Below, in pieces: positions 1 to 9,265 of a stretch of 64,000 bases of DNA (position 1 is the first letter of the stretch; every line of letters begins with the position of its first letter). The translations under genes were made by a program, and so were the position numbers. The notes beneath the pieces were generated by a model, which worked only from the letters and a program-made list of their open reading frames with translations, was not told where the DNA came from and searched no databases. This stretch comes from Hypomesus transpacificus (Eukaryota; Chordata; Actinopteri; Osmeriformes; Osmeridae): positions 62,001-126,000 of the forward strand of contig NW_025813759.1 in the NCBI RefSeq assembly GCF_021917145.1, in the 5' to 3' direction.

Positions 1-398
1 AGCCCCCAGGGGATCATGGCTGATGGGAAGAATTGTTAAGACTATGGAGGACGAGCATGAAGTGGTACGCAAGGTCCGAGTCAAGATAAAGACGAATTAA
101 CTTGAGAGGCCGATAACTAAACTCTGCTTACTTCAGTAATTTGGAGCGCGCGAGCTGTGGAGCAATTCATTTGAATTAAATCATTTATAGACATACCAAG
201 GTGAAATTGTTCATGGTACTTCAGAGTGATGTCATCTTGAACCGTATCACATTGACCTAAGGCTCTGCCCTTACTATTTGTGCACTCACACTGCCGACTC
301 GACTATGGAGGACGAGCATGGAGTGGTCCGCAAGGTTCGAGTCAAGAGAAAGACGAATGAACTTGAGAGGCCGATAACTAAACTCTGCTTACTTCAGG
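1..398 (+). pseudogene. BEL/Pao-type retrotransposon, 3' end of polyprotein, internally duplicated
   Basis: Translation gives a C-terminal integrase-like tail. It starts with a Trp-Leu-Met-Gly-Arg-Ile-Val motif and ends in Leu-Glu-Arg-Pro-Ile-Thr-Lys-Leu-Cys-Leu-Leu, the usual ending of BEL/Pao polyproteins. The last ~98 bp occur twice (about 40-137 and 302-398), differing at roughly six positions. Between the copies is a ~155 bp block that recurs at 1663-1818. The first copy has a stop inside the motif; the second reads through it. The rest of the polyprotein lies outside the window. The family call rests on the terminal motif only. Confidence 0.6.
139..295 (+). repeat. ~155 bp direct repeat, copy 1 (copy 2 at 1663-1818)
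   Basis: The two copies start at AATTTGGAGCGCG and end at CTCACACTGCC with only a few differences. Copy 1 is sandwiched between two copies of the BEL/Pao polyprotein end. Copy 2 lies just left of the L2 tail that hosts the 43.7 kb element. No coding potential is seen. Confidence 0.8.
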
Positions 399-416
399 AA
401 GCAGTATGAGAAGGAC

Positions 417-810
417 TGTTATTGAATTTTACTCAAAATAAAGACATTTAAAGTTGTAATTGCTTCTAGGTTGGAAGGCAATTCGGGGCCGGGTATGTAG
501 AGGCCAAAGTACAATTTATAAGTAATGTGAATAAGACTTAATGTTAAAAGGTTAAAAGCATACTAGAATCCACGCTTTTATAGGATTATGTACATATTGG
601 TAAAATGATGTACTGCCTCTTTAAGAACAGCCTTCTCCGGCTATGTTACATTGATTTTCAGTTTTGTGTGTTTCAGATCTTGAGACCTGTGGAAGCTAAC
701 GGTTTTCTTACCTGCTAACTGCTAACTTCTAGCTATGTCTATTAAGAATTTATTTTGTAAATCGGAAACCAAGGAATAAAACCCGGAGATTTTCATCTTT
801 TATTTCAACA
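417..810 (+). repeat. Candidate 3' LTR of the BEL/Pao-type element
   Basis: The block begins TGTTATTG about 20 bp after the duplicated polyprotein end and finishes TTTCAACA, giving TG...CA termini. A polyadenylation signal AATAAA lies at 775-780, 30 bp before the end. No second LTR is visible, so the boundaries are inferred. Confidence 0.4.
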
Positions 811-1662
811 ACGTTGCGGATGTGGATTTATTGGACTGTGTTGCTGCATTTTTAACGGACATTGCAAATGGGATTAGCTGATTGGAATAATGTTAGATAG
901 TTACAGCGTAAGCCATTGCATATCTCGAGATTTCAAACCTCTACAGTGTGAGATGAACTGATGTGGAGCACAAATCATCCAAGAAGCAGTACTTCTCTTG
1001 AGTGGTTTTTATTCAGATGACTTATCATTGGATTCAGGTCAAAAGTCTATCACTTGAACTGGTTTCATCACTTAAGAGGCTCTAGTCTACAAAAAGCAGT
1101 CTTCCCTGACGTTTTAGGAGTATAATTGAGTGAAATACAATATCGTTAACACACTGCCAGTGAGCCAAGTCTGTCTCTGAGGCAAAACAATGTACCCCAG
1201 GGCGCAGTCTCAGTCCACTCGACATTTTTGGTGTCGACCGAACTGTAAAATGGTGAACTTATGAACATGACGCGACCAAAACATGGCTACCGCCTAAGCC
1301 TATGCGGTCTCCCTGGCACATAGGCTTATTACAACATGGCTATCAGGCAATTCCAGTTAAAAACAACATTGCCGCCGAAATATAATTTATATTCGTAAGG
1401 GCGAGCAGCGATTGGAAGCGAAATGAAACAGGAGCTAAAGACCAAGGGTGGGAGCTTTGTCATCATTTCCAGAAAGAATGTATGTGCGTCTCGCCAAGCT
1501 CGCACGTGGGTCAAGTAGGGTGACCACATGTCCAGCTTTGCATTGTATCGCACAGCAATTTCAAAATGCAACGTGCGGAACAAGGGGTGAAAATGCTGTG
1601 CAACACAACGCAAAGTGAGACAGGTAGTCACCCTAGTGTCAAGGAGCTGGATGAGCCTGTGA
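811..1662. other. Non-coding repeat-derived stretch
   Basis: No convincing gene. About 1100-1320 is a diverged relative of 29180-29470 (shared runs such as GAGTGAAATACAA and ACTGCCAGTGAGC), so this is probably an older copy of the inverted-repeat element at 28817-29736. The 129-codon minus-strand frame at 1329-1718 has no family features. Confidence 0.45.
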
Positions 1663-1837
1663 CAATTTGGAGCGCGAGCTGTGGAGCAATTCATTTGAAT
1701 TAAATCATTTAAAGACATACCAAGGTGGAATTGTTTATGGTACTTCAGAGTGATGTCATCTTGAACCGTATCACATTGACCAAAGGCTCTGCCCTTACTA
1801 TTTGTGCACTCACACTGCCATCTAGTGGATATTTTAA

Positions 1838-1878
1838 CAAACTTAAATGTATTTACATTTATTCATTTAGCAGACGCA
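1838..1878 (-). repeat. L2-type LINE 3' tail, piece 1 of 4
   Basis: The sequence TTCATTTAGCAGACGC is the terminal tail also seen at 57077 onward. The same tail resumes at 45598 with GACGCTTTAATCC. The two pieces are adjacent in the uninterrupted copy at 57077-57400, so the 43.7 kb between them is an insertion. Confidence 0.75.
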
Positions 1879-1904
1879 TATGGCAGGCTGTTTTAACATT
1901 TATT

Positions 1905-2480
1905 TCTATAAACGTACTAGTCACTATTTTAAAGTTACTAGTACTTATTCTTTAGTTACTAGTAACTAATCCAATAGTTACTAGTATCTATTCCCGTTTT
2001 ACTAGTAAGTTTTTATTAGATACTAGTACATATTCTTTAGTTACTAGTAACTAATCCAATAGTTACTAGTATCTATTCCCATTTTACTAGTAACAAATTG
2101 GACAATTTTACAATTGTATCCTATGGGGCTCTGCTTTACAGATATCTACTATTTGTGTCCAAATAGTATCTATTCCAGTTTTACTAGTAACTTCATTAGA
2201 TACTAGTACCTATTGTTTAGTTACTAGTAACTAATCCAATAGTTACTAGTATCTATTCCCCTTTTACTAGTAACATTTTACTATCAAGTAGTCATTTGTT
2301 ACTAGTAAGAATAATAATGTTACTAGTAAGAATTTTAATAGTTACTAGTAACTAAAGAATAGTTACTAGTATCTAATGAAAGTTACTAGTAAAACGGGAA
2401 TAGATACTAGTAACTATTCTTTAGTTACTAGTAACTATTCCAACAAGAGATATCCCGAAACCAATAAGTACTTGTAACTA
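1905..2480. repeat. Left subterminal array of TTACTAGTAA palindromes
   Basis: Many copies of the decamer TTACTAGTAA and of longer units such as GTTACTAGTATCTATTCC occur at irregular spacing. Some runs are in inverted orientation to each other. The same units occur at 29760-30080 and 45400-45560. Their terminal position suggests transposase-binding sites, which is an inference. Confidence 0.85.
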
Positions 2481-2690
2481 TTGCCAACAAGATATCTAGT
2501 TAACATGCAAATTAGCTGCCGAAGACCACACCTTACAGAAGACAGCACTACAGTGAACATATCGACGCAAATTTATTTCAGAAATGGCACACACGTGTTA
2601 TTGAACAAATTCCAACAAGGCAACATACGCCACGCACAATTGATTGCCTATTTAATTCATTACTGGTGAATGTAATAAGGCATTTTATCG

Positions 2691-2811
2691 ATGGAGACGA
2701 CGGAAGAACTTGTTGCTAGTCTTTCAGAATTCCGAGCTCTCATCACCACGCACTCGATCTCAATAAGAGAGCACAGCGAAGACGCCTTCTCAGACCCTCG
2801 TATGCCATCAG
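2691..2811 (+). pseudogene. Relic first exon of the integrase gene (left arm)
   Basis: An ATG opens ~40 codons containing Glu-Glu-Leu-Val-Ala-Ser-Leu and Arg-Ala-Leu-Ile-Thr-Thr. These match the first exon of the integrase gene at 44929-45185. At the splice donor this copy reads CAG|GCAACC where the opposite arm has CAG|GTAACT. No downstream exon was recognised, so it is a relic. Confidence 0.6.
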
Positions 2812-3531
2812 GCAACCTTTGGATTTCGCTTTTAGAATAACATTACTCATACAATGGTAATATGGTTGGTCAAATAAACATTGTATTAGAGATACCCGTA
2901 GGTTATATTATTTAAACTAGCTTGCTAGCTGGCGAGCGCTTATGTTGTCTACCTAGGATACCAGGGCTTAGCTTATACTTATCAAAATGTCTAGCCACTG
3001 GGTGACCAAAGGCAGGCAAGAGGAACTCATATTAATGTTAAATAACCTCATAAAGTGACATTTGCATGCCTTAAGACCTTAACAAAACAATCACCATGAC
3101 AATTACTACACAATGGAACTTGCATTTAGCTTAGCTTAGTTCTAACAATAAGGGCCAATTTATGGTTATGGTGTTGCATGACAAGTTATTGGCTATCCAA
3201 TCAGTAGGCTATATGCAAAATGTGTCATTAAACAGTTTGTGATGGTGCCCTTACCTGTGTTGCAGCTGGCTACGGCACACTCTCTTACACTTGTGTCCTG
3301 TCGCTCCCCACTGTCCTATCTGAGGCAAAGGCATTACTGCAGGTACATGGATGACCTCCGCGCAGCAGGACGACTGACATTATCCACCTCTGCTGCTCAC
3401 CAGGCTGCTGCGCTGCTACTTGAAAATGGCGTGGGCACAGATTTGGACGTGGAAGCTGGGCAGTGCTCTGTGCCGACACAGTCAACCAACACAGCGTACA
3501 AAGTAAACTTGTTACACTTCACCTGTGAGGA

Positions 3532-3960
3532 GTGAAGTGTGGAGAGGGTGACTTCCGCTTCCTGGGAGTCCACATACAGGACCTTCCATCCTGGAGTGTG
3601 AACCCCTCTGAGCTGCTGAAAAAGGCCCAGCAGAGACTGTACTTCCTGAGAACACTCAGCAGGAATAACATCACACAAAGACTGCTGGTGTCCTTCTACC
3701 AAGCCTCCATTGAAAGCATCCTCACATATTCATATGCATTTGGTATACCACCTGTACAGTGGCTCAGAGGAAAACGCTCCAGAGGGTCATCAACACCACT
3801 CAAAAGATTGTTGGCTGCCCTCTCCCCGCACTGGAAGACCTACACCCGGGAGGCTGACCTACAGCCTGTGGAGGCTGAACTTCTTCAGTCTCCACAGGAA
3901 GAAGAGGCGTTTACGGGCCGCTTTGACCACCTTGTCAGTGTGAACAGACCAGGTGAGATC
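3532..3960 (+). pseudogene. Non-LTR retrotransposon RT, C-terminal fragment
   Basis: The frame reads FRFLGVHIQD-type sequence followed by Gln-Gln-Arg-Leu-Tyr-Phe-Leu-Arg-Thr-Leu and Phe-Tyr-Gln-Ala-Ser-Ile-Glu-Ser-Ile-Leu, the post-RT region of L2/CR1-like LINEs. A frameshift occurs near 3750. The same fragment lies inverted at 7485-7859 in the other arm. Confidence 0.7.
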
Positions 3961-4119
3961 ATTGCTGATTGTAACGATGAGATCTCTTTCTCCAAGCAAG
4001 CTTGGTTTATTAGTAACGACGTCAAATCATGCCATCAGTCCATGACAGAGGGATAGCATGAGAGAGAAACAAGTCTCTCAGAGGTCCATTATATACATGA
4101 GCTGGCCCATACAGATTTA

Positions 4120-5780
4120 CAGTGCCCTCCAAAAGTATTGGAACAGTGAGGCGAATTCCTTTATTTTTGCTGTAGACTGAAAACATTTGGGCTTGACATC
4201 AAATAATGAACGTGAGACCAGAGATCAACGTTTCAGCTTTTATTTCCAGGTATTTACATCAGGATCTGATGCACAACTAAGAAAATATCACATTTTGTTT
4301 GAATCCACCCATTTGTCATGTGAGCAAAAGTATTGGAACAGATATACTTAAAACATATTTAAGTGAATAAGACTTAATATTTAGTTGCAAATCCTTTGCT
4401 TTCAATAACTGCAGCAAGTCTGTGACCCATTGACGTCACCAAACTTTTGCATTCTTCCTTTTTGATGCTTTCCCAGGCTTTCACTGCAGCCTCTTTCAGT
4501 TGTTGTTTGTTTTGTGGGGTTCCTCCCTTCAGTCTCCTCTTAAGCAGGTAAAATGCATGCTCTATAGGGTTTAAGTCTGGAGATTGACTTGGCCAGTCTA
4601 ATACCTTCCATTTCTTGCCCCTGATGAACTCCTTTGTTGTTTTGGCAGTGTGTTTTGGGTCGTTATCTTGCTGCATGATGAAGGCTCTGCCAATCAGTTT
4701 GGTTGCATCTTTCCTTAAATTGGCAGACAAAATGTTTCTGTAGACTTCCGAGTTCATTTTGCTGCTGCCATCATGTGTTACATCCTCAATGAAGATTAAT
4801 GAGCCCGTCCTAGAAGAAGCCATGCAAGCCCAAGCCATGACATTACCTCCACCGTGTTTCACAGATGAGCTTGTGTGTTTGGGATCATGAGCAGTTCCTT
4901 TCTTTCTCCAAACTTTAGCCTTTCCATCACTTTGGTAAAAGTTAATCTTTGTCTCATCAGTCCATAAAACTTTGTCCCAGAATTTTTGAGGTTCATCTCT
5001 GTACTTTTTGGTAAATTCCAGCCTGGCCTTCCTATTCTTCTTGCTAATGAGTGGTTTGCATCTTCTGGTGTAGCCCTTGTACTTTTGTTCATGAAGTCTT
5101 CTGCGAACAGTAGATAGTGATACCTTCACTCCTGCCATCTGGAGGTTGTTGCTGATCTCACTAACAGTTGTTTTAGGGTCTTTCTTTACAGCTCTCACAA
5201 TGTTTCTGTCATCAACTGCTGATGTTTTCCTTGGTCTACCTGTTCGACGTCTGTTACTTAGTACACCAGTAGTTTTCTTCTTCTTCAGGACATTCCAAAT
5301 GGTTGTACTGGCTATGGCCAATGTTTCTGCAATGGCTCTGATTGATTTTCCATCTTCTCTAAGACTCACAATTGCTTGTTTTTCACCCAAAGACAGCGCT
5401 CCGGTTTTCATGTTGTTTTCACCTCTGAATACAGTCTGCATAGACAAAACCTATCTTACCCAATCTGAACCTGAGTGTAGACATTCAGTGGTATTTATTG
5501 ATTGAATAATGTATGTAATAGGACACACCTGGGCAACAAAACACACCTGTCAGTCATATGTTCCAATACTTTTGCTCACGTGACAAATGGGTGGGTTCGA
5601 ACAAAAAGGTGATATTTTCTAATTTGTGCATCAGATCCTGATGTAAATACCTGGAAATAAAAGCTGAAACGTTGATCTCTGGTTTCACATTCATCGTTTG
5701 ATGTCAAGCCCAAATGTTTTCAGTCTACAGCAAAAATAAAGGAATTGGCCTCACTGTTCCAATACTTTTGGAGGGCACTG
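4120..5780 (-). mobile_element. Tc1-like transposon, complete copy
   Basis: The 1661 bp element starts CAGTGCCCTCCAAAAGTATT and ends with its inverted complement, with TA on each side (4118-4119, 5781-5782). Inverted repeats of about 225 bp each contain an outer and an inner AAAAGTATTGGAACA motif (e.g. ~4130 and ~4327), the IR/DR arrangement of many fish Tc1 elements. The single open transposase frame is on the minus strand. It is inserted in the centre of the fold-back unit. A copy of identical length is at 51206-52866. Confidence 0.95.
4374..5447 (-). CDS. Tc1-like transposase (DD34E), apparently intact
   Basis: This 357-residue protein has the usual Tc1 transposase length. Residues ~15-65 form a paired-like helix-turn-helix (SLGEKQAIVSLREDGKS region). 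A basic Gly-Arg-Pro-Arg segment (about 69-72) then precedes a second HTH. The catalytic triad is visible: Asp in LWTDETKINF, Asp in MQQDNDPKHT, and Glu in SPDLNPIEH. The gene is single-exon with no stops or frameshifts and starts at the first ATG. The enzyme would bind the inverted repeats and cut and paste at TA. Whether it is active cannot be judged from sequence; no missing catalytic residue is seen. Confidence 0.93.
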   Translation of the reverse strand: MSMQTVFRGENNMKTGALSLGEKQAIVSLREDGKSIRAIAETLAIASTTIWNVLKKKKTTGVLSNRRRTGRPRKTSAVDDRNIVRAVKKDPKTTVSEISNNLQMAGVKVSLSTVRRRLHEQKYKGYTRRCKPLISKKNRKARLEFTKKYRDEPQKFWDKVLWTDETKINFYQSDGKAKVWRKKGTAHDPKHTSSSVKHGGGNVMAWACMASSRTGSLIFIEDVTHDGSSKMNSEVYRNILSANLRKDATKLIGRAFIMQQDNDPKHTAKTTKEFIRGKKWKVLDWPSQSPDLNPIEHAFYLLKRRLKGGTPQNKQQLKEAAVKAWESIKKEECKSLVTSMGHRLAAVIESKGFATKY

Positions 5781-5999
5781 TAGTAACCACCAAAACATGC
5801 CCTTAAACGGTGCACATTTCACAACTTAATGCACAGGAGAAATAGCACAAAGGTGATGCGTCATAACTCATTGTTTGTACTTTTCTCAAAGGTTAAACAG
5901 AGCACATTCCCTGATCTATATGGGTATTGTCAAAGGCCCACTGCGTGACCTCTTGACCACAGCAAGAGACAACCTCACATATGTATAGAAAATCTTCAT

Positions 6000-6805
6000 A
6001 TCACTGATGTTCACCCCGAGGAACTTGAAGCAGCTGACCTTCTCCACTTTGGATCCGTTGATGTGTGGGGGTGCTCTTCTTCCTGCCGCCTCCTATAGTC
6101 CACAATCATCTCCTTGGTCTTGCTGACGTTGAAAGAGAGGCTATTGTCCTGACACCATGATTTCCGGTCATCAACCTCCTCTCTGTAGGCTGACACTGTC
6201 AGAGATGAGGCCCACGATGGTTGTGTCGTCAGCAAACTTAACAAGGATGTTGGTGCTGTGCGAGTGAACAAGGTTAAGCACACAGCCCTGGGGGGTGCCT
6301 GTGTTGGTGATCAGTGTGGATGAGGTGCGGTCACCGATTCTCACCACCTGTGGCTTCCCCGTCAAGAAATTGAAGATCCACTTGCAGAGGGAGGAGCTTA
6401 GTCCCATGTCCACAAACTTGGAGACAAGTCTGGAGGGGATAATGGTGTTGAATGCTTAGCTGTAGTCAATGAACAACATCCTCACATACTTATTCCCTTT
6501 GTCCAGGTGGGAGAGAGCGGTGTGCATTGTCAGAGCGATGGCATCGTCTGTAGACCTGTTGGACGCACTTCATGATGAGAGGTCAGTGCTATCGGGCAAT
6601 AGTGGTTCATACATGTGACCTTGGTGTTCTTGGGCACAGGGATAATGGTGATCATCTTGAAGCAGGTGGGGGGTACAGACAGGCTAAGGGAGAGGTGGTA
6701 GACGTCACTGAAGACCCCTGCTAGCTGGTCAGCACAGCCCAACGGCCCTACCTGATACACCGTCTGGGCCAGGAGCCTTGCGAGGGTTGATCTGCACTGC
6801 CTCAC
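6000..6805 (-). pseudogene. LINE reverse transcriptase fragment
   Basis: Read right to left, frames give an Ile-Ile-Pro-Val-Pro-Lys segment, then [10 protein letters not shown], then the FADDTT catalytic motif, then an Asn-Val-Ser-Lys-Thr-Lys-Glu-Met segment. These are consecutive RT motifs of an L2/Maui-type non-LTR element. They are spread over three frames and lack pieces, so the copy is dead. It is a different copy from the C-terminal fragment at 7430-7866, since the order on the minus strand is wrong for one element. Confidence 0.75.
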
Positions 6806-7177
6806 CTCAGCTGCAGTTAGTGTAGGATAATGTAGGAAATATGTGTTGGGCTGGTCGACCTCTCAGACTGTCTGCTTGAGAGAAATGGACACACTAGTAT
6901 CATGTTGTACCAGTGAAGGTGTGGAATACAAGGACTTGTGTCTATGAGACCAAATGGCCGTTATTCTGATGTTTTAGGCTTAGCCAGTTGCGAGAATTGA
7001 TCCATTATATTGTTCTGGGGATTTCTCAAGTATGGTAGTTTTCATCATCTCATGTATAAATTGTCCCCTAACAAACACTACTGGGTCCATTCATAAAAAT
7101 CTCCATGTAACTACAGTCTACAGCATTTTCCTTGGCCCAGGCTGTGCCCCCAACACAATTGCATACTATACAAATGA
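6806..7177. other. No feature recognised
   Basis: No coding frame of note, splice context or repeat structure was recognised between the two LINE fragments. Confidence 0.4.
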
Positions 7178-7866
7178 ATAGAATAGAATAGATCTTTATT
7201 GTCATTGTCACAGGTACAAAGAAATTAAAGTGCTTCCAGTCAGTGGATCATTCATTGACTTAAATCAGTAAAAAGGATACAATTACTAAAGTGCTAAAAT
7301 TACTCAAATAAATATACCTAAGACTGTACCGTAAACAACCACACACAGTCATTACATAATACATAACATTGTGCACATTATGTTTTGCCAGCAGCAACAG
7401 TGGTTATTGCAGTTGGATATACACTGTTTTAGTCTGTTTGTCCTTGCCTTGATTGATCTGTATCATCTGCCTGAAGGCAACATTTCAAACAGGGAGTGCC
7501 CAAGAGTGTGAACTGTCTTTTATGATGTTCTGGACATTTTTGAGACAACAGGATCTGTGTAGGTGTTCCAGTGCGGGGAGAGGGTAGCCAACAATGCTGT
7601 TGATGACCCTCTGAGCCACTGTACAGCTGGTATACCAAATACATATGCAGTATGTGAGGATGCTTTCAATGGAGGCTCGGTAGAAGGACCCCAGCAGTCT
7701 TTGTGTGATGTTATTCCTGCTGAGTGTTCTCAGGAAGTACAGTCTCTGCTGGGCCTTGTTCAGCAGCTCAGAGGGGTTCACACTCCAGGATGGGCTGTCC
7801 TGTATCTGGACCCCCAAGAAGCGGAAGTCCCGCCACCCTCTCCACACTTCACTCCTCACAGGTGAA
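7178..7866 (-). pseudogene. LINE 3' end: RT C-terminal fragment, 3' UTR and tail
   Basis: The minus strand carries FRFLGVQIQDSPSW, QQRLYFLRTLSRNN and YTSCTVAQRV motifs with one frameshift. It ends in a 3' UTR and a short (GAATA)n-type tail at ~7178-7193 next to a TTTATTGTCATTGTCAC motif typical of LINE 3' ends. It forms the right arm of the fold-back with 3532-3845. Confidence 0.7.
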
Positions 7867-8607
7867 GTGTAACAAGTTTACTTTGTACGCTGTGTTGGTT
7901 GACTGTGTCGGCACAGAGCACTGCCCAGCTTCCACGTCCAAATCTGTGCCCACGCCATTTTCAAGTAGCAGTGCAGCAGCCTGGTGAGCAGCAGAGGTGG
8001 ATAATGTCAATCGTCCTGTTTCGCGGAGGTCATCAATGTACCTGCAGTCATGAAAAACAGCACACAAATTTGGAACTACAGTCAAGTAGTAGCCTTTGCC
8101 TCAGATAGGACAGTGGAGAGACAGGACACAAATGTAAAAGAGTTTGCCCTAGCCAGCTGCAACACATGTAAGGGCACCATCACAAACTGTTTAATGACAC
8201 ACATTTTGCATATTCTGATTGGATAGCCAATAACTTGTAATGCAACACCATAACCATATATTGGCCCTTATTGTTAGAACTAGGCTAAGCTAAATGCAAG
8301 TTCCATTGCGTAGTCATTGCCATTGTGATTGTTTTGTTAAGGTCTCAAGGCATAAAAATGACACTTTACGAAGTTATTTAACATTAATATGAGTTCCCCT
8401 AGCCTGTCTTTGGTCAGGCAGCCAGTGGCTACTGTAGACATTTGGATAAGTATAAACTTCTAGGTAGATAACATTAGCGCTCGCCAGCTAGCAAGCTAGT
8501 TTAAGTAATATAACCTACGGGGATCTCTAATACAAGGTATATTTGGCTAACCACCATATTACCATTGTACGAGTAATGTTATTCTAAAAGCGAAATCCAA
8601 AAGTTAC

Positions 8608-8728
8608 CTGATGGCATACGAGGGTCTGAGAAGCCGTCTTCGCTGTGCTCTCTTATTGACATCGAGTGCGTGGTGACGAGAGCTCGGAGTTCTGAAAGAC
8701 TAGCAACAAGTTCTTCCATATTCTCCAT
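8608..8728 (-). pseudogene. Relic first exon of the integrase gene (right arm)
   Basis: The ATG at 8728 opens a frame with MENMEELVASLSELRAL, matching the integrase first exon at the far right end. The exon closes at CATCAG|GTAACT, a consensus donor. The octamer minisatellite begins ~110 bp upstream, so promoter, exon and donor remain in order. No downstream integrase exon survives here. Confidence 0.6.
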
Positions 8729-8844
8729 CGATTAAATGCCTTCGAGTCTTCTTAAATTCACGTCAATAACACGTATGTGCCATGTCTGAAATCGGTTTGC
8801 GTCGATATTTTCTCTGTAGTGCTGTCCTCTGTGAGGTGTGGTCT

Positions 8845-9258
8845 TCAGCAGCTAATTTGCATGTTAACTAGATATCTTCAAAAACGAATTTGCATGTTAA
8901 CTAGATATCATCTAAAGCTTATTTGCATGTTAACTAGATATCTTGTCAAGCTAATTTGCATGTTAACTAGACATCTTCAGAAGCTAATTTGCATGTTAAC
9001 TAGACATCTTCAGAAGCTAATTTGCATGTTAACTAGATATCTTCAGAAGCTAATTTGCATGTTAACTAGACATCTTCAGAAGCTAATTTGCATGTTAACT
9101 AGATATCTTCAGAAGCTAATTTGCATGTTAACTAGATATCTTCAGAAGCTAATTTGCATGTTAACTAGATATCTTCAGAAGCTAATTTGCATGTTAACTA
9201 GATATCTTCAGAAGCTAATTTGCATGTTAACTAGATATCTTCAGAAGCTAATTTGCAT
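8845..9258. repeat. 33-bp minisatellite with a POU octamer in each unit
   Basis: About 12-13 tandem 33-bp units contain AATTTGCATGTTAACTAG followed by ATATCTTCAGAAGCT. Every unit holds ATTTGCAT, the complement of the POU octamer ATGCAAAT, next to the palindrome GTTAAC. The array lies directly 5' of the relic integrase exon and is cut by the KDZ element at GTTAACT. Shorter versions are at 2496-2520, 30087-30145 and 45243-45370. The 198-codon frame across it is a by-product of a unit length divisible by three. Confidence 0.9.
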
Positions 9259-9265
9259 GTTAACT

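Larger units (their letters stand above)
2490..8880. repeat. Fold-back structure with ~1.3-1.4 kb inverted arms
   Basis: The left arm (about 2490-3845) and right arm (about 7555-8880) are inverted copies. Each starts at the octamer repeat, includes an integrase-type first exon, a block with the AACATTAATATGAGTTCC repeat, and a LINE 3' coding fragment. Homology ends inside that LINE fragment. The centre (3.9-7.5 kb) holds a Tc1 element and further LINE pieces. So both ends of the left unit derive from the same, integrase-side, terminus of the parental element. Confidence 0.75.

Noticed and set aside
5146-5505. 119-codon plus-strand frame, also at 52232-52591
   Set aside because: Antisense shadow of the Tc1 transposase N-terminal coding region.
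8845-9258. CRISPR-like array
   Set aside because: Units are fully tandem with no unique spacers and the genome is eukaryotic.
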